Shown here piece by piece: positions 50,323 to 60,100 of a stretch of 64,000 nucleotides of DNA. How positions within the stretch are numbered: the stretch's first letter is position 1; each line of letters opens with the position of its first letter. The notes below the pieces were generated by a model that did not search any database, was not told where the DNA came from, and saw nothing but the letters and a program-made list of their open reading frames with translations. The position numbers were made by a program, and so were the translations under genes. This stretch comes from Aliarcobacter faecis (GTDB taxonomy: Bacteria; Campylobacterota; Campylobacteria; Campylobacterales; Arcobacteraceae): the NCBI RefSeq assembly GCF_013201705.1, contig NZ_CP053838.1:1-64000 (forward strand). The letters are read 5' to 3'.

Positions 50323-51027
50323 TTAATTTTTTATTGCTAATATCTGGCTTTCATTATTTAATAGCTCATTAAACTTTTGTAAAAACTTAGCAAAATTTAG
50401 TCTTATAGCTCCAGTATATGAAGTGTTTAGTCGAATGTTAGCATCGTAAGCTGTCAAAACAACAGTATCATCTTCTGCATAAGCTGTCTTTTCTAAACTA
50501 TCATATTTAAGATGTGTATTATTTTGTTCCCCAATATAAGGTACTCCAGTAAAAACTTGTATCATAGCTGCTCCCATTATTTTCCCAAAAGTAGCAGTAT
50601 CTTCCGCTACATAAGTTGAAACTATATTTATAGGTTTTATGACTTGATTAGTATCAGAAACATTATATGTTGCATTTATTGTTGTTGATATACCTTCTTT
50701 TTTAAGTTCTCTTTTAAAATCCATATCTATATCTATTTTATAAAACTTTTGATTTAAAGGATTGTTTATATAAAACTTATTTATATTAGTTAATAAATGA
50801 GTTTTAATCTCTTCTTCATCAATCAAAACAAAATACATATATTTATTATTTAAAGCATCTCCAGTTAATTTTACATTTGATACTTGTATATTTATATCTT
50901 TTTGTTTAATGTCTTGAACTGTTTCTTTATGTAAAGAAAAATTCTTTGGTGGTAATTTACCAGAACATCCGCTAAATAAATATATTGTAGTTAATGCAAC
51001 AACAATTATTTTAACTATTTTAATCAT
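50323..51027 (-). CDS. Lipoprotein of unknown function
   Basis: A 234-residue protein with signal peptide and lipobox YLFSGC (Cys about 21). The mature part is mixed alpha/beta (INIQVSNVKLTGDALNNKYM, FYKIDIDMDFKRELKKEG) and holds a hydrophobic Gly-rich stretch FGKIMGAAMIQVFTGVPYIG near 155. Preceded by GGGGAAAACATAG and by a GTGAC-type repeat 68 bases upstream, a layout shared with the lipoprotein gene at 51142. Both probably respond to the regulator encoded at 53.9 kb. Function unknown. Confidence 0.7.
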   Translation of the reverse strand: MIKIVKIIVVALTTIYLFSGCSGKLPPKNFSLHKETVQDIKQKDINIQVSNVKLTGDALNNKYMYFVLIDEEEIKTHLLTNINKFYINNPLNQKFYKIDIDMDFKRELKKEGISTTINATYNVSDTNQVIKPINIVSTYVAEDTATFGKIMGAAMIQVFTGVPYIGEQNNTHLKYDSLEKTAYAEDDTVVLTAYDANIRLNTSYTGAIRLNFAKFLQKFNELLNNESQILAIKN

Positions 51028-51094
51028 CTATGTTTTCCCCTTGTGTTTTTTATGAAACTAATTATTAGTTACTTAAAAAACTATATCAAAAAGA

Positions 51095-51112
51095 TGTCAC
51101 ATTTTCGTCACA
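51095..51112 (-). promoter_or_regulatory. GTGAC direct-repeat site before the 234-aa lipoprotein gene
   Basis: Minus-strand TGTGACGAAAATGTGACA, two perfect GTGAC boxes 11 bases apart, 68 bases upstream of the start codon. Confidence 0.65.
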
Positions 51113-51141
51113 TTTATTGATTTTATAAAATTATTTAATAT

Positions 51142-51744
51142 CTATTTCTTTAGAGGAAATTTCATACTATTTTCTAAATCTTCAATTAAAACTTTAAAAA
51201 ACTTATTAATATCCCTTTTTTCATCTTTATAAAAAGTTTTAAAAGAGTTTGAATTAGAGTAACTATCTAAAACAAATAAGTTTTGATAAATAAGATTTCT
51301 ATCTTCAAATAAAGAAGCTTGTAGATAAATAATATTATTAGTACAGTTATACTCTTTTATAGTTATAGTTAATTTTTTTGTTGCTTGATTGTTATTGACT
51401 ATTATATTTTTATCTTCAAATAGTTGTATTAGATTTGGTAGTTTATTTTTAATCTTATTAAAATAGATTTTATTTAAAGATTTACAACTTTCATTAGAGA
51501 TTAAAGGTTCACTAAATGTAAACACTGGTGACATTCCTATTCCATTTCCCCAATTTACATAGTGTACATTTGTTCTTTGTGCATTTATGATTTTAGTATC
51601 AGTTTGTTCAATAACAACAGATAACTCATTTAAAGTTTTATAACTCTCTTTTTGTGATGTATTATCTATTTTATATTTATGATAACAACCAGTTAAAAGA
51701 GAAGTTATAAATAAAAAAAATATTTTTATTATAAAATTATTCAT
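51142..51744 (-). CDS. Small lipoprotein of unknown function
   Basis: A 200-residue lipoprotein from the ATG at 51744, chosen because GGGAAAACATAAA precedes it just as in the neighbouring lipoprotein gene; an in-frame ATG 15 bases earlier lies in that leader. Signal peptide with lipobox SLLTGC (Cys about 20). The mature domain is about 180 residues, with KKLTITIKEYNC and IIYLQASLFEDRNLIYQNLF suggesting a beta-rich fold. A GTGAC-type repeat stands 75 bases upstream. No family recognised. Confidence 0.68.
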   Translation of the reverse strand: MNNFIIKIFFLFITSLLTGCYHKYKIDNTSQKESYKTLNELSVVIEQTDTKIINAQRTNVHYVNWGNGIGMSPVFTFSEPLISNESCKSLNKIYFNKIKNKLPNLIQLFEDKNIIVNNNQATKKLTITIKEYNCTNNIIYLQASLFEDRNLIYQNLFVLDSYSNSNSFKTFYKDEKRDINKFFKVLIEDLENSMKFPLKK

Positions 51745-51818
51745 TTTATGTTTTCCCATTGTGTAGCGTAGTTATATAGTAAACATATAAAACTAACGAA
51801 ACAATTGTATCGAGAATT

Positions 51819-51836
51819 AGTCACATTTTTGTTACA
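51819..51836 (-). promoter_or_regulatory. GTGAC direct-repeat site between the lipoprotein gene and the kinase
   Basis: Minus-strand TGTAACAAAAATGTGACT, one perfect and one GTAAC box, 11 bases apart. It is 75 bases from the lipoprotein start and 157 from the divergent kinase gene, so it could serve either. Confidence 0.55.
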
Positions 51837-51992
51837 ATTTATCTATATCTTAATCTTTTCATTCTATCGTTGTATTACTTATTATTTCAATATTTATTTA
51901 GTAAATAAACTAAAAATATATTGATAAATTATAATTTATATCATTTAAGGCATAATTAGAAAATACAAATAAAACAGACAAATAGAGGAATA

Positions 51993-53822
51993 TTGAAAAA
52001 AACACTACTGATTTTTATGCTATTTTTATCCTATTTAAGTGCCACTAATATTGATATTGATAAATCTTCAAATATAGATATTTTAAGCTCTTCAGAGATA
52101 TTTATTGACTATTCAAAAAAATTAACAATTGATAAAATAATAGAAAATAAAGTTAGTTTTTCAAAAATAGACTCCTCAACTAAAAAATTTGGTTATTCAC
52201 CAGATTTTAAAGTATGGATTAAATTTACACTTCACAATATAGAAAATGAAGCTATTTTAAAAATAATAGAGTTTGATAATCCTTTAGTAACAAATATTAA
52301 CTTTTATGAAAACAATAATTTAAAAGAGAGCGAAGGATTACTAAATAAAAGTATAGAAAGAAAATCTGTAAACCCAGTTTTTCATATAAAATTAGAAAAA
52401 GATGAGACAAAAACTTACTATATTGAAGCTTCATCAAAAAAAACCTCTTTATCTTTAAAATTAAATCTTTATTCTTATGAAGCTTTTTACAAACAAGAGA
52501 TAATTCAACAAATAATTCTAAGCCTCTTTTTTGGTGGAATGATAGTATTAGCACTATATAATTTATCAATATATTTTATGATAAAAGATATTAGTTATTT
52601 TTATTATGTTGGATATATTATCACTTTAGTATTCCATCATTTGCTTTATGTTGGATTTGCAAATTTATATCTATTTGACTCAGCTTTTATGGAATATGTT
52701 GTTAGATATGCAGCAATTTTTATAGCACTTCCAGTTTTATTTTTAGCACTTTTTTCAAAATCATTTCTTCAAATAAATCAATATCCAAAAATTAATTTCA
52801 TATTAAATATATTAATTGCGCTATTAGTTTCATCTGTTATATTGTTTATATTTACAAACTACCTTGAACCATATAGAAATGTTATATCTATATTGGTTAT
52901 GCTGTATCTATTTTTTATAACTTTTTATGCTTTTTTAAAGAGAAATGAACAAGCAAAATTAATATTATTTGGTTGGACAGCAATACTTTTTGCTGGTTCT
53001 TTAATGTATTTATCAAGCTCTGGAATAATAGAAGATGATTTATCATCTTATTATATTATTGAAATAGCTTTTATATTAGAAGCTTTAGTATTCTCTATTG
53101 CTTTAGCAAATAGAATAAAAAGATTACAAGATGAAAAAGAAAAAATGCAGCTAAGTTTGATTACTGAACAAAAAGAGAATGAAGCTAGATTAAATAAAAT
53201 AGTTAGTAATAAAACAAATAACTTAATAATAGCACTCGAAGAAAAAGAGATTTTACTAAAAGAGCTAAACCATAGAGTAAAAAATAATATGCAAACTATA
53301 ATATCTTTAATTAGATTGCAAAATGACGAAATTAATGATTCTAAAATAAATATACTTTTAACAACAATTCAAAATAGAATTAGTGCAATGAGTCATTTAC
53401 ATGAGCTTCTTTATCAAAAAGATACTATTACCTTTGTTGATGCTAATGAATATTTTGAGAAGATAATATCTGAAATAAAACAAAGCTTTGAGCATGATAT
53501 TGATGTTGTATATGATATAAATTGTAATTTAAGCTCTGAATCAGCTATTTACTGTGGATTAATATTAAATGAGTTATTAACAAATAGTTTTAAACATGCT
53601 TTTGATGAAAATAAATCAGGCATTGTAAATATATCTTTTTTTGGTAAAAACAAAGAATATAAACTTGTTTATAGTGATAATGGAAAAGGATATAATCCAA
53701 ATATTAAAAAAAGTTCTTTAGGGCTTACTTTAATTGAAACTCTAGCAAAAAAACAACTTAAAGCAGAAATGAATATTAGTACCAATGAAGGTGTAAAAGT
53801 AAAATTAAGATGGAAAGAGTAG
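51993..53822 (+). CDS. 7TMR-DISM sensor histidine kinase
   Basis: A 609-residue membrane kinase. After a signal peptide (residues 1-17) it has a DISM-type periplasmic beta domain (about 25-165, VWIKFTLHNIENEAILKIIE), seven membrane spans (about 178-375) and a short coiled-coil. Then come a HisKA_2 dimerisation domain (LLKELNHRVKNNMQTIISLI with the phospho-His) and a HATPase domain (LILNELLTNSFKHAF, SDNGKGYNP, LGLTLIETLAKKQLK). It passes a periplasmic signal, probably a carbohydrate or cell-envelope ligand, to the regulator encoded 55 bases downstream. Starts at TTG after AGAGGA. Confidence 0.9.
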   Translation: MKKTLLIFMLFLSYLSATNIDIDKSSNIDILSSSEIFIDYSKKLTIDKIIENKVSFSKIDSSTKKFGYSPDFKVWIKFTLHNIENEAILKIIEFDNPLVTNINFYENNNLKESEGLLNKSIERKSVNPVFHIKLEKDETKTYYIEASSKKTSLSLKLNLYSYEAFYKQEIIQQIILSLFFGGMIVLALYNLSIYFMIKDISYFYYVGYIITLVFHHLLYVGFANLYLFDSAFMEYVVRYAAIFIALPVLFLALFSKSFLQINQYPKINFILNILIALLVSSVILFIFTNYLEPYRNVISILVMLYLFFITFYAFLKRNEQAKLILFGWTAILFAGSLMYLSSSGIIEDDLSSYYIIEIAFILEALVFSIALANRIKRLQDEKEKMQLSLITEQKENEARLNKIVSNKTNNLIIALEEKEILLKELNHRVKNNMQTIISLIRLQNDEINDSKINILLTTIQNRISAMSHLHELLYQKDTITFVDANEYFEKIISEIKQSFEHDIDVVYDINCNLSSESAIYCGLILNELLTNSFKHAFDENKSGIVNISFFGKNKEYKLVYSDNGKGYNPNIKKSSLGLTLIETLAKKQLKAEMNISTNEGVKVKLRWKE

Positions 53823-53826
53823 CTTT

Positions 53827-53842
53827 TGTGACAAAAATGTGA
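53827..53842 (+). promoter_or_regulatory. GTGAC direct-repeat site before the response regulator gene
   Basis: TGTGACAAAAATGTGA, two GTGA(C/T) boxes 11 bases apart, 45 bases before the ATG at 53887. It suggests autoregulation. Confidence 0.6.
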
Positions 53843-53886
53843 TTAAATTATTATATGATAATATTTAAAATTAAAAGATGAGAAAT

Positions 53887-54570
53887 ATGATAAAAATTTT
53901 AATTGTTGAAGATGAGACAATTGTTGCACTTGATACACAAAGTACTTTAATAAAATTGGGTTATGAAGTTACAGATATTGTAACTTCTTATGAAGAAGCC
54001 TTATTATCTTTTTCAAAAAATAAGCCAGATATTATATTAATGGATATTTTTCTAAAAAATAGCCTTAATGGTATTGATATTGCAAAAAAGATAATTGAAA
54101 ATAGTAACACTGCTATTATATTTATGAGTGCATATTGTGATGATGAAACTCTTGATAAAGCTGCGAAAATTGAACCATTTGCTTATTTAGTAAAACCATT
54201 TAATCGCAATGACTTAAAAAGCAGTATGAATATTGCTACTTATAAATTACAAAAAAGAAGTGAAAAAATAGATGAAAATGGAAAATATAAATTATCGCAC
54301 GAATATTATTACTCTCTTGAACCATATTTAAAAGTTTATTTTAAAAATCAAGAAATTGATTTAACAAAAAATGAGAGGCTTTTTTTAGAAATATTAATCA
54401 AAGCAAAGGGTGAAGTAGTAAGATTTTCTGAGATAGAAAACTTTATTTGGTTTGATAAACAAATATCTGATAGTACATTAAGAACTTTAATGCATAGAAC
54501 AACCAGTAAATTTAATCATAAGATAATTAAATCTGTTAGTTCAATAGGCTACAAAATAAATTTTAGTTAG
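53887..54570 (+). CDS. OmpR-type response regulator
   Basis: A 227-residue regulator from the ATG at 53887; an ATG nine bases earlier lies inside its AAAAGATGAG ribosome region. Receiver domain (KILIVEDETIVALDTQ; phospho-acceptor Asp in DIILMDIF; FMSAY; LVKPFN) and a C-terminal winged helix (about 140-227: LTKNERLFLEILIKAKGEVV, TLRTLMHRTTSKF, SSIGYKINF) of the Trans_reg_C type. Such proteins bind direct repeats spaced one helical turn apart, which fits the GTGAC-N6-GTGAC sites here. It is the partner of the DISM kinase just upstream. Confidence 0.92.
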   Translation: MIKILIVEDETIVALDTQSTLIKLGYEVTDIVTSYEEALLSFSKNKPDIILMDIFLKNSLNGIDIAKKIIENSNTAIIFMSAYCDDETLDKAAKIEPFAYLVKPFNRNDLKSSMNIATYKLQKRSEKIDENGKYKLSHEYYYSLEPYLKVYFKNQEIDLTKNERLFLEILIKAKGEVVRFSEIENFIWFDKQISDSTLRTLMHRTTSKFNHKIIKSVSSIGYKINFS

Positions 54571-54730
54571 ATATTTTATATTCTACTGCACTTTATTCTT
54601 CAATCTATTAAAATAATTTTTTTTAATCATTAATTTATATAAATTAACTAATTATAAATAAATCTATTACTTCATAATAAATCTCTAATTCCTAATCCTA
54701 AATATATAAAATTAAAATTTTTACTTTTTT

Positions 54731-54747
54731 GTGACAAAAATGTGACA
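54731..54747 (+). promoter_or_regulatory. GTGAC direct-repeat site before the GNAT/autoinducer-synthase-like gene
   Basis: GTGACAAAAATGTGACA, the best-matching copy of the repeat, 44 bases upstream of the ATG. The remaining DNA between 54571 and 54790 is AT-rich with nothing else identified. Confidence 0.68.
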
Positions 54748-54790
54748 ATTTTATGAGAAATTTACCTTTAAATTAATTTAAAGGATAAAT

Positions 54791-55549
54791 ATGACAAACA
54801 TAAACAAAAATCTGGCTTTACAAGAACTTCAAAAGTTACTTGTTTTAAATTTTAGTAAAACTCTAAGCTATATGTCTGATGATTTTAACAATAATCAAAA
54901 ATATATAATTGAATTGCTTACGAAAAGGGTGTTTCTTGAAGAGATTGTTGAAGAAACAATATCATTTAATAAGAAAATAAATTGGGATTCTTCTTTAAAA
55001 AATTTAAGTATTGTAACAAATGCTGAAGATTTAATTAAAGTATTTGAACTAAGAAGTGATGTTTATCAAAATATAAATTATCAAAAAGAGTTTCCTGATT
55101 TAATTGATGGTCTAAACCTTGATATTTATGATAAAAACTCTGCTATCATCTTTTATAAAAATGATCAAAATATAAGTGGAACCACTAGATTAATTTTTGA
55201 TTCAGAAAATAAATTACCATCAGATAAAATCTTTAGTTTTGATAATATTAGAAAACAATATAACAAAATAGGAGAGCTATCAAGATTAATAGTTAAACAT
55301 GAAAAAAAAGGATTAAATCTTGAATTTAAATATCTTATGAAAGGAGCTTATTTATTATTTATTTTAAATGATATTGACATGACTTTTTTAGGCATCAAGA
55401 AAGATCATTATAAACTTTATGAAAGATTTGGTGGAAGTAATATTATTCAAGAACTTGATAATTATGGTAATTTAGACTTAGATGCATTAATTTTAAGTTG
55501 GAATCCTAGGGAAGCTTCGGATTTTTTTAAAAAAACTTTTTTAAAATAA
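54791..55549 (+). CDS. LuxI/FeeM-like GNAT-fold acyltransferase
   Basis: A 252-residue protein. After about 75 helical residues it follows the pattern of acyl-homoserine-lactone and N-acyl-amino-acid synthases. VFELRSDVYQNINYQKEFPD is the Arg of the R-x-x-x-F motif region; LNLDIYDKNSAIIFYKNDQN and ISGTTRLIF are the Asp-x-x-Asp and G-x-x-R core; IGELSRLIVKHEKKG is the Glu-Leu-Ser-Arg. The rest is LKYLMKGA-like helix and YERFGG. These proteins join an acyl group from acyl-ACP to an amino compound. Single gene, with AAAGGATAAAT before the ATG and a GTGAC repeat in its promoter. Ends at a bidirectional terminator. Which acyl compound it makes, if any, is unknown. Confidence 0.7.
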   Translation: MTNINKNLALQELQKLLVLNFSKTLSYMSDDFNNNQKYIIELLTKRVFLEEIVEETISFNKKINWDSSLKNLSIVTNAEDLIKVFELRSDVYQNINYQKEFPDLIDGLNLDIYDKNSAIIFYKNDQNISGTTRLIFDSENKLPSDKIFSFDNIRKQYNKIGELSRLIVKHEKKGLNLEFKYLMKGAYLLFILNDIDMTFLGIKKDHYKLYERFGGSNIIQELDNYGNLDLDALILSWNPREASDFFKKTFLK

Positions 55550-55552
55550 TTA

Positions 55553-55590
55553 TTAACCCTTATGTTATAGATATATTACATAAGGGTTAA
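55553..55590. terminator. Bidirectional terminator
   Basis: Perfect 13-bp stem (TTAACCCTTATGT against ACATAAGGGTTAA) with a 12-base loop and flanking A/T runs, between the convergent GNAT-like gene and dgt. Confidence 0.85.
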
Positions 55591-55611
55591 AATTTTAAAT
55601 ATAATTAAATT

Positions 55612-57057
55612 CTATTTTATTGCATGTAATATTTTATACTCTTCAAGGGCAAAATCATCTGTCATTCCACTAATATAATCAATTATTAATCTAACTCTAT
55701 AATAGAATTCTAAAATATTATATTCTTCAATATTATCAGTATTTAATTTTTTAATATCATTTTTATAAGCAACTATTTGTTTAGAAGAGATTCTTTTTAT
55801 TAATCGCTTTGATATAAAACAATCGATTTTTTCATCTTTTAAAAGTTTTGAAAAATCATTAGTAGTTAATTCTAGAATTGGTTTATACACATCAAATAAA
55901 CCATTTAAAATAGTATAAGCTTGAAGCTCCAAAGTTTGAACTTCTTTATTTTGATAAATATATTTAGTTGAGATATCTTTTAAAACTTTTAGAGCTTTAT
56001 AATATTTACTTGTTTTATCATACTCTAAAAGTGCATGGTTGAAACTTCCTTCAAATATTACTTGATGATTTTCTATAAATACATTAGAAACATGTTTTAC
56101 AAAATTTGTGACAAGAGTAACTCTTAAAAAAGTAAAAAACATATTAAATTGATATGGTTCATCATTCTTCTTTGCCTTTTCATACTGCTTATTAATAATT
56201 TCTAATAAAAATTCTTCATTTTGTTTTGTACATTCACTTGTAATAATATTATATACTTCATCTAAAGATAAAATTCCTTTTTCAACAGAATCTTCCAGGT
56301 CAGCTGTTAAATATGAGATATCATCAGCTGCTTCCATAATATAAGTTATTGGAAATCTATGCCCTGCTTTTATATTTAATGTAGTTTGTATTTTTTCAAC
56401 TAAATCTTTCTCACTATAATAAAATCCTGGTTTCTTTTTAAGATAATTTAATGAATCTGAATTATCTGGTTTATTTTCAAAAGCTCCTCTTGTATATTTT
56501 AAAACAGCAATTATTTGAAAATATGATAAATTTAGTCTTTGAAGTTTTGTTATTATTCTTATTGCTTGAGCGTTACCATCATAATTACAAATATCACTTT
56601 TTAAGATACTTTTTAAATCTTCTATCTCTTTTGTACTAGACTTAAAACTTTCTAGTTTTGGTAAAATATTTATTTTAAGCCATTTATTTATTGTTTCTTC
56701 AGCAAAATGACCAAAAGGAGGATTACCAATATCATGAATCAAACTTGTCATTTCAGAGGTAGAAATAAATGCATTTTCCATATCTTCTAAACCATAAGTT
56801 TCTAATCTATCTTTTTTTAACTCTTCTAAAATTGTTTTAGCAATATATCTTGCATTTTGTGAAACTTCTAAAGAGTGAGTAAGTCGTGAACGAATTGAAG
56901 CATTTAATTCCAAAGCAAAAACTTGAGTTCTTTTTTGCAGTCTTCTAAAAGCTGCAGATGAAAATATTCTTCCTCGATCACTTTCTACACTTATATCAAT
57001 ATCACTATATGAATTAAGTTCTCTGTCGGTTGTTAATCTTTCTTTATAATTAATCAT
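55612..57057 (-). CDS. dgt: Deoxyguanosine triphosphate triphosphohydrolase (dGTPase)
   Basis: A 481-residue dGTPase of the HD superfamily, hydrolysing dGTP to deoxyguanosine and tripolyphosphate. Family motifs: RGRIFSSAAFRRLQKRTQVF (25-47 region), LTHSLEVSQNA (metal His), SLIHDIGNPPFGHFAEE (HD pair), YIMEAADDISYLTADLED (distal Asp). Length is normal for the E. coli-like branch. AAAGGATATTCA precedes the ATG, and the ATG overlaps the end of a DUF2779 remnant. Dgt can be a housekeeping enzyme; related dNTPases also starve phages of nucleotides. Its place at the end of a nuclease-helicase set leaves both possible. Confidence 0.92.
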   Translation of the reverse strand: MINYKERLTTDRELNSYSDIDISVESDRGRIFSSAAFRRLQKRTQVFALELNASIRSRLTHSLEVSQNARYIAKTILEELKKDRLETYGLEDMENAFISTSEMTSLIHDIGNPPFGHFAEETINKWLKINILPKLESFKSSTKEIEDLKSILKSDICNYDGNAQAIRIITKLQRLNLSYFQIIAVLKYTRGAFENKPDNSDSLNYLKKKPGFYYSEKDLVEKIQTTLNIKAGHRFPITYIMEAADDISYLTADLEDSVEKGILSLDEVYNIITSECTKQNEEFLLEIINKQYEKAKKNDEPYQFNMFFTFLRVTLVTNFVKHVSNVFIENHQVIFEGSFNHALLEYDKTSKYYKALKVLKDISTKYIYQNKEVQTLELQAYTILNGLFDVYKPILELTTNDFSKLLKDEKIDCFISKRLIKRISSKQIVAYKNDIKKLNTDNIEEYNILEFYYRVRLIIDYISGMTDDFALEEYKILHAIK

Positions 57058-57157
57058 TGAATATCCTTTAATTTCTCTAAAATCTTCATCATTCCAAAAA
57101 CATCAAGTTTTTACTAAGATTTGTATAAATATTCATAGCTTGACCTCCATTTTGTAC
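57054..57157 (-). pseudogene. Left-over C-terminus of a second DUF2779 gene
   Basis: The gap between dgt and the helicase gene contains VQNGGQAMNIYTNLSKN, followed in another frame by MMKILEKLKDIQ and a TGA overlapping the dgt start. The intact DUF2779 protein ends VQNGSQAMNAFSKLAFLE ... LAMVKILYILKNI. So a related gene once ran directly into dgt, and nearly all of it has been removed. Confidence 0.65.
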
Positions 57158-57191
57158 ACTATTTATCTTTAATATATAATAGAAATAAGTT

Positions 57192-60100
57192 TTACAATCC
57201 ACCTATTTTATATTTATCAATATGTTTGAGCATGATCCCAGAATATGTTTCTTGATCAATTAGAACATTTCTATTCCCAAACAATACAAATACCTCTTTT
57301 GCTCTTGTAACTGCTACATTAATCATATCTGGATCTTCTCGATTAAAAAATAAATTTTGTGCTTTACCTGAGCTTTCTATATTATATACTGATGAAAAAA
57401 TAATTATTTCTCTTTCTGAGCCTTGATACTTATGTACTGTACCAACCTTAATTATTGGTTCTTTTTTATTTTTATGCGAACATCCTATTTCATTAATAAC
57501 CATATCTCTTAATAAATATTCTTGATTTACAAAAGGTGTTATAATTCCTATAGAGTTATAATAATCTTCATCTGTAACTTCTGGTACTACCCCATCTTTT
57601 TCTTTAATTATTTGTAAAAACCTTATATAATATGCTTTATTCTCTTGAATATATTCAATGATTTTTTTAGCTTCTCCATTATTTGTATTATTGAAACTTT
57701 TTTCTTCTTTATGTTCTTTAAACACTAAAATATCAGAATACTGAACTTTATTAGCTTGTTTTAATGGAAGAATCTCATTATGATAAGAGATTTCATTAGA
57801 TATATTAACAATAGGTGTTTGACATCTAAAATGTTCTTTTAACCATATATCTCCCTCCATTTTACTATTGTTATATGGTAAGAAATAATTACAACAGCTA
57901 TTTGAAATAGCCATTGCATTGTTATTTTTCTGAATAACAATCTCATCTTTTTCTTTAGAAGCACAAGAAAAATAATTCGATGTTTTCTCTATATCTCCTT
58001 GTTTTATCATAAAATCTCGTAATATTCTACTTTCTATTTTACTATTATATGGGAGTACTGGTTTTAATTGCTTCTCATCACCAAAAAGAATAACCCTTTT
58101 TGCACAATTTAAAATAATCATTTTTGAAGCAGGAATTGTTCCTGCTTCATCTATAAGCATAAGATCAAAAATATCTTTTTCAACTTTATCACACCCTTGT
58201 CCTGAAACTATTGTTCCAAAGCTATTACATGTTATATTGATAATAGGGAAAATTGGGAAAGCATTATCAAAACCTGTAATCACACTACTAGATTGATTAG
58301 TGTCTGTAATTATATTTATAAACTGGTCATTTGAGATAACTTTATATGTTTTATCATTAATAATTGCTTTTTTATATTTCATAACATAAAGTAGTTGATT
58401 TTTATTTAATTCTTTTGGATTATTTGGGTTATTGAAGCTGTAAAATTTCTTACAACTATTACAAGTTATTCTGTCATTTCTAAGAACCATTGTTCCTTCT
58501 TGGCAAATTGGACAAATAGTGGTCTTATTTTCATAACTTTGTGATTCTATAGAACCATTCCAACTTTGTTTATTTTTAATAAAAAACATAGCTTCCAATA
58601 AATGTAATGCAAAATAAAAATTGTCTGTTTTTTCTTGAGTATCAAAATTTTCACTTTGTTTTTTATAGTAATCAAGTTCTTTATATAGTTTTTGCACTGT
58701 AAGAAATTTTTCAATATCTTCTATAGATATAACTTCTTCACCTAATAAATTATATTGCTCATCAATTTGCTTATCTAGTAAAAAATATTTTTTTTGTATT
58801 GATTCATATTCTTTTTTTAATAAATCTTGTTCTAATTCCAGTTGATCAGTTATTGTCAAATTATCTGTAATAAAACTACCTTGTTCATTTATTTTTGACT
58901 TTAAATGAGTTATTTTACTTTGATGCTTATTTTTAATTTTTTCATTTACACTATTTTTAAAAGAATCACTTTTATAAAAATCATCAATTTTGATAGAAAT
59001 ATTTTGACTACACTCTTCTTGAAGCAAAGCTATCGTTTTATAAAGAATCCCATTTTGAAAGACTTTTGCAATAGCTTTTTCTAAAAAACTACTATTTTTT
59101 CTTTCAGATTCTATCTTTATCCTATAGGTTTGTTTAATATAATCTATTTCTTGGTAAAGTATATTTTGCTGTAGCCTTTTTTCTTCTTCAAATATAGAAA
59201 AATAAAAAGGGGATCGATAAGTATTTTCATAAAAAATTGTCTCTTTTTCAATTTTTGTTTCTAAAGTTTTTATTTCTTCGGAATTATTATGAATTTTTTT
59301 AATTAAAGATGTATACTCTATATTTTTAGTCTCAAGATTTTGTAGAACTTCTTTTTTTTTAGTTTCAAAATAATTTAAAATTTGCTTGAGTTGTTTTAAT
59401 TTATCTATCATATCTTCAAAGTGACTATAATTAGATTTTATCTCATTCAATATTGCTTTAATTAAATCCTCTTGAACTCCATCTTCAATATATTTTTTTA
59501 CAATCTCAATTTCTAACTTTTCAAGTGAATTCATAGCTTTAGAATCAAATCTTGTTTCAATTGTATTTTTATTGTTCATAAGTAAATCATAAAAATATTT
59601 AGCAGCTTCTTTTAAATATTTATGTGTATTCTTACCTACTTTATTATATTCAATTTCCACTCCTCTAAAGGAAAAATAGTTTTGAAGATAAAACATAGGA
59701 TCTTTTGCAATTTTCCCAATAACACTTTCTATATTATATTTACTTAACTCATATTCTTTTTCAGCTTTTGACTTAATAGATGGGCTAAATAAATCTTTAT
59801 TAAAATTAATAATCTTATTTTCATAAGCTTCAATATCATTTGCTAGCCAACGTGTATACAAAATATCAGCTTCTTTTTTCATAGTTGAAGTAAAGCCATC
59901 ATTTATTCCTTCTGAAATATTAGCAAGCGCCTGATTGTTAGTTGATGAGCATACAATTGGAGTAGAAAATTCTATAATACCATTTTCTTCATATTTATTA
60001 AAACAAGACATTGCTGCTTTAACTGTATAGTCTCCAAAAATTGCTCTTAACAAAGAAGTTTTTCCTGTACCTGGGGCACCATTTACTGGTAATATTTTTT

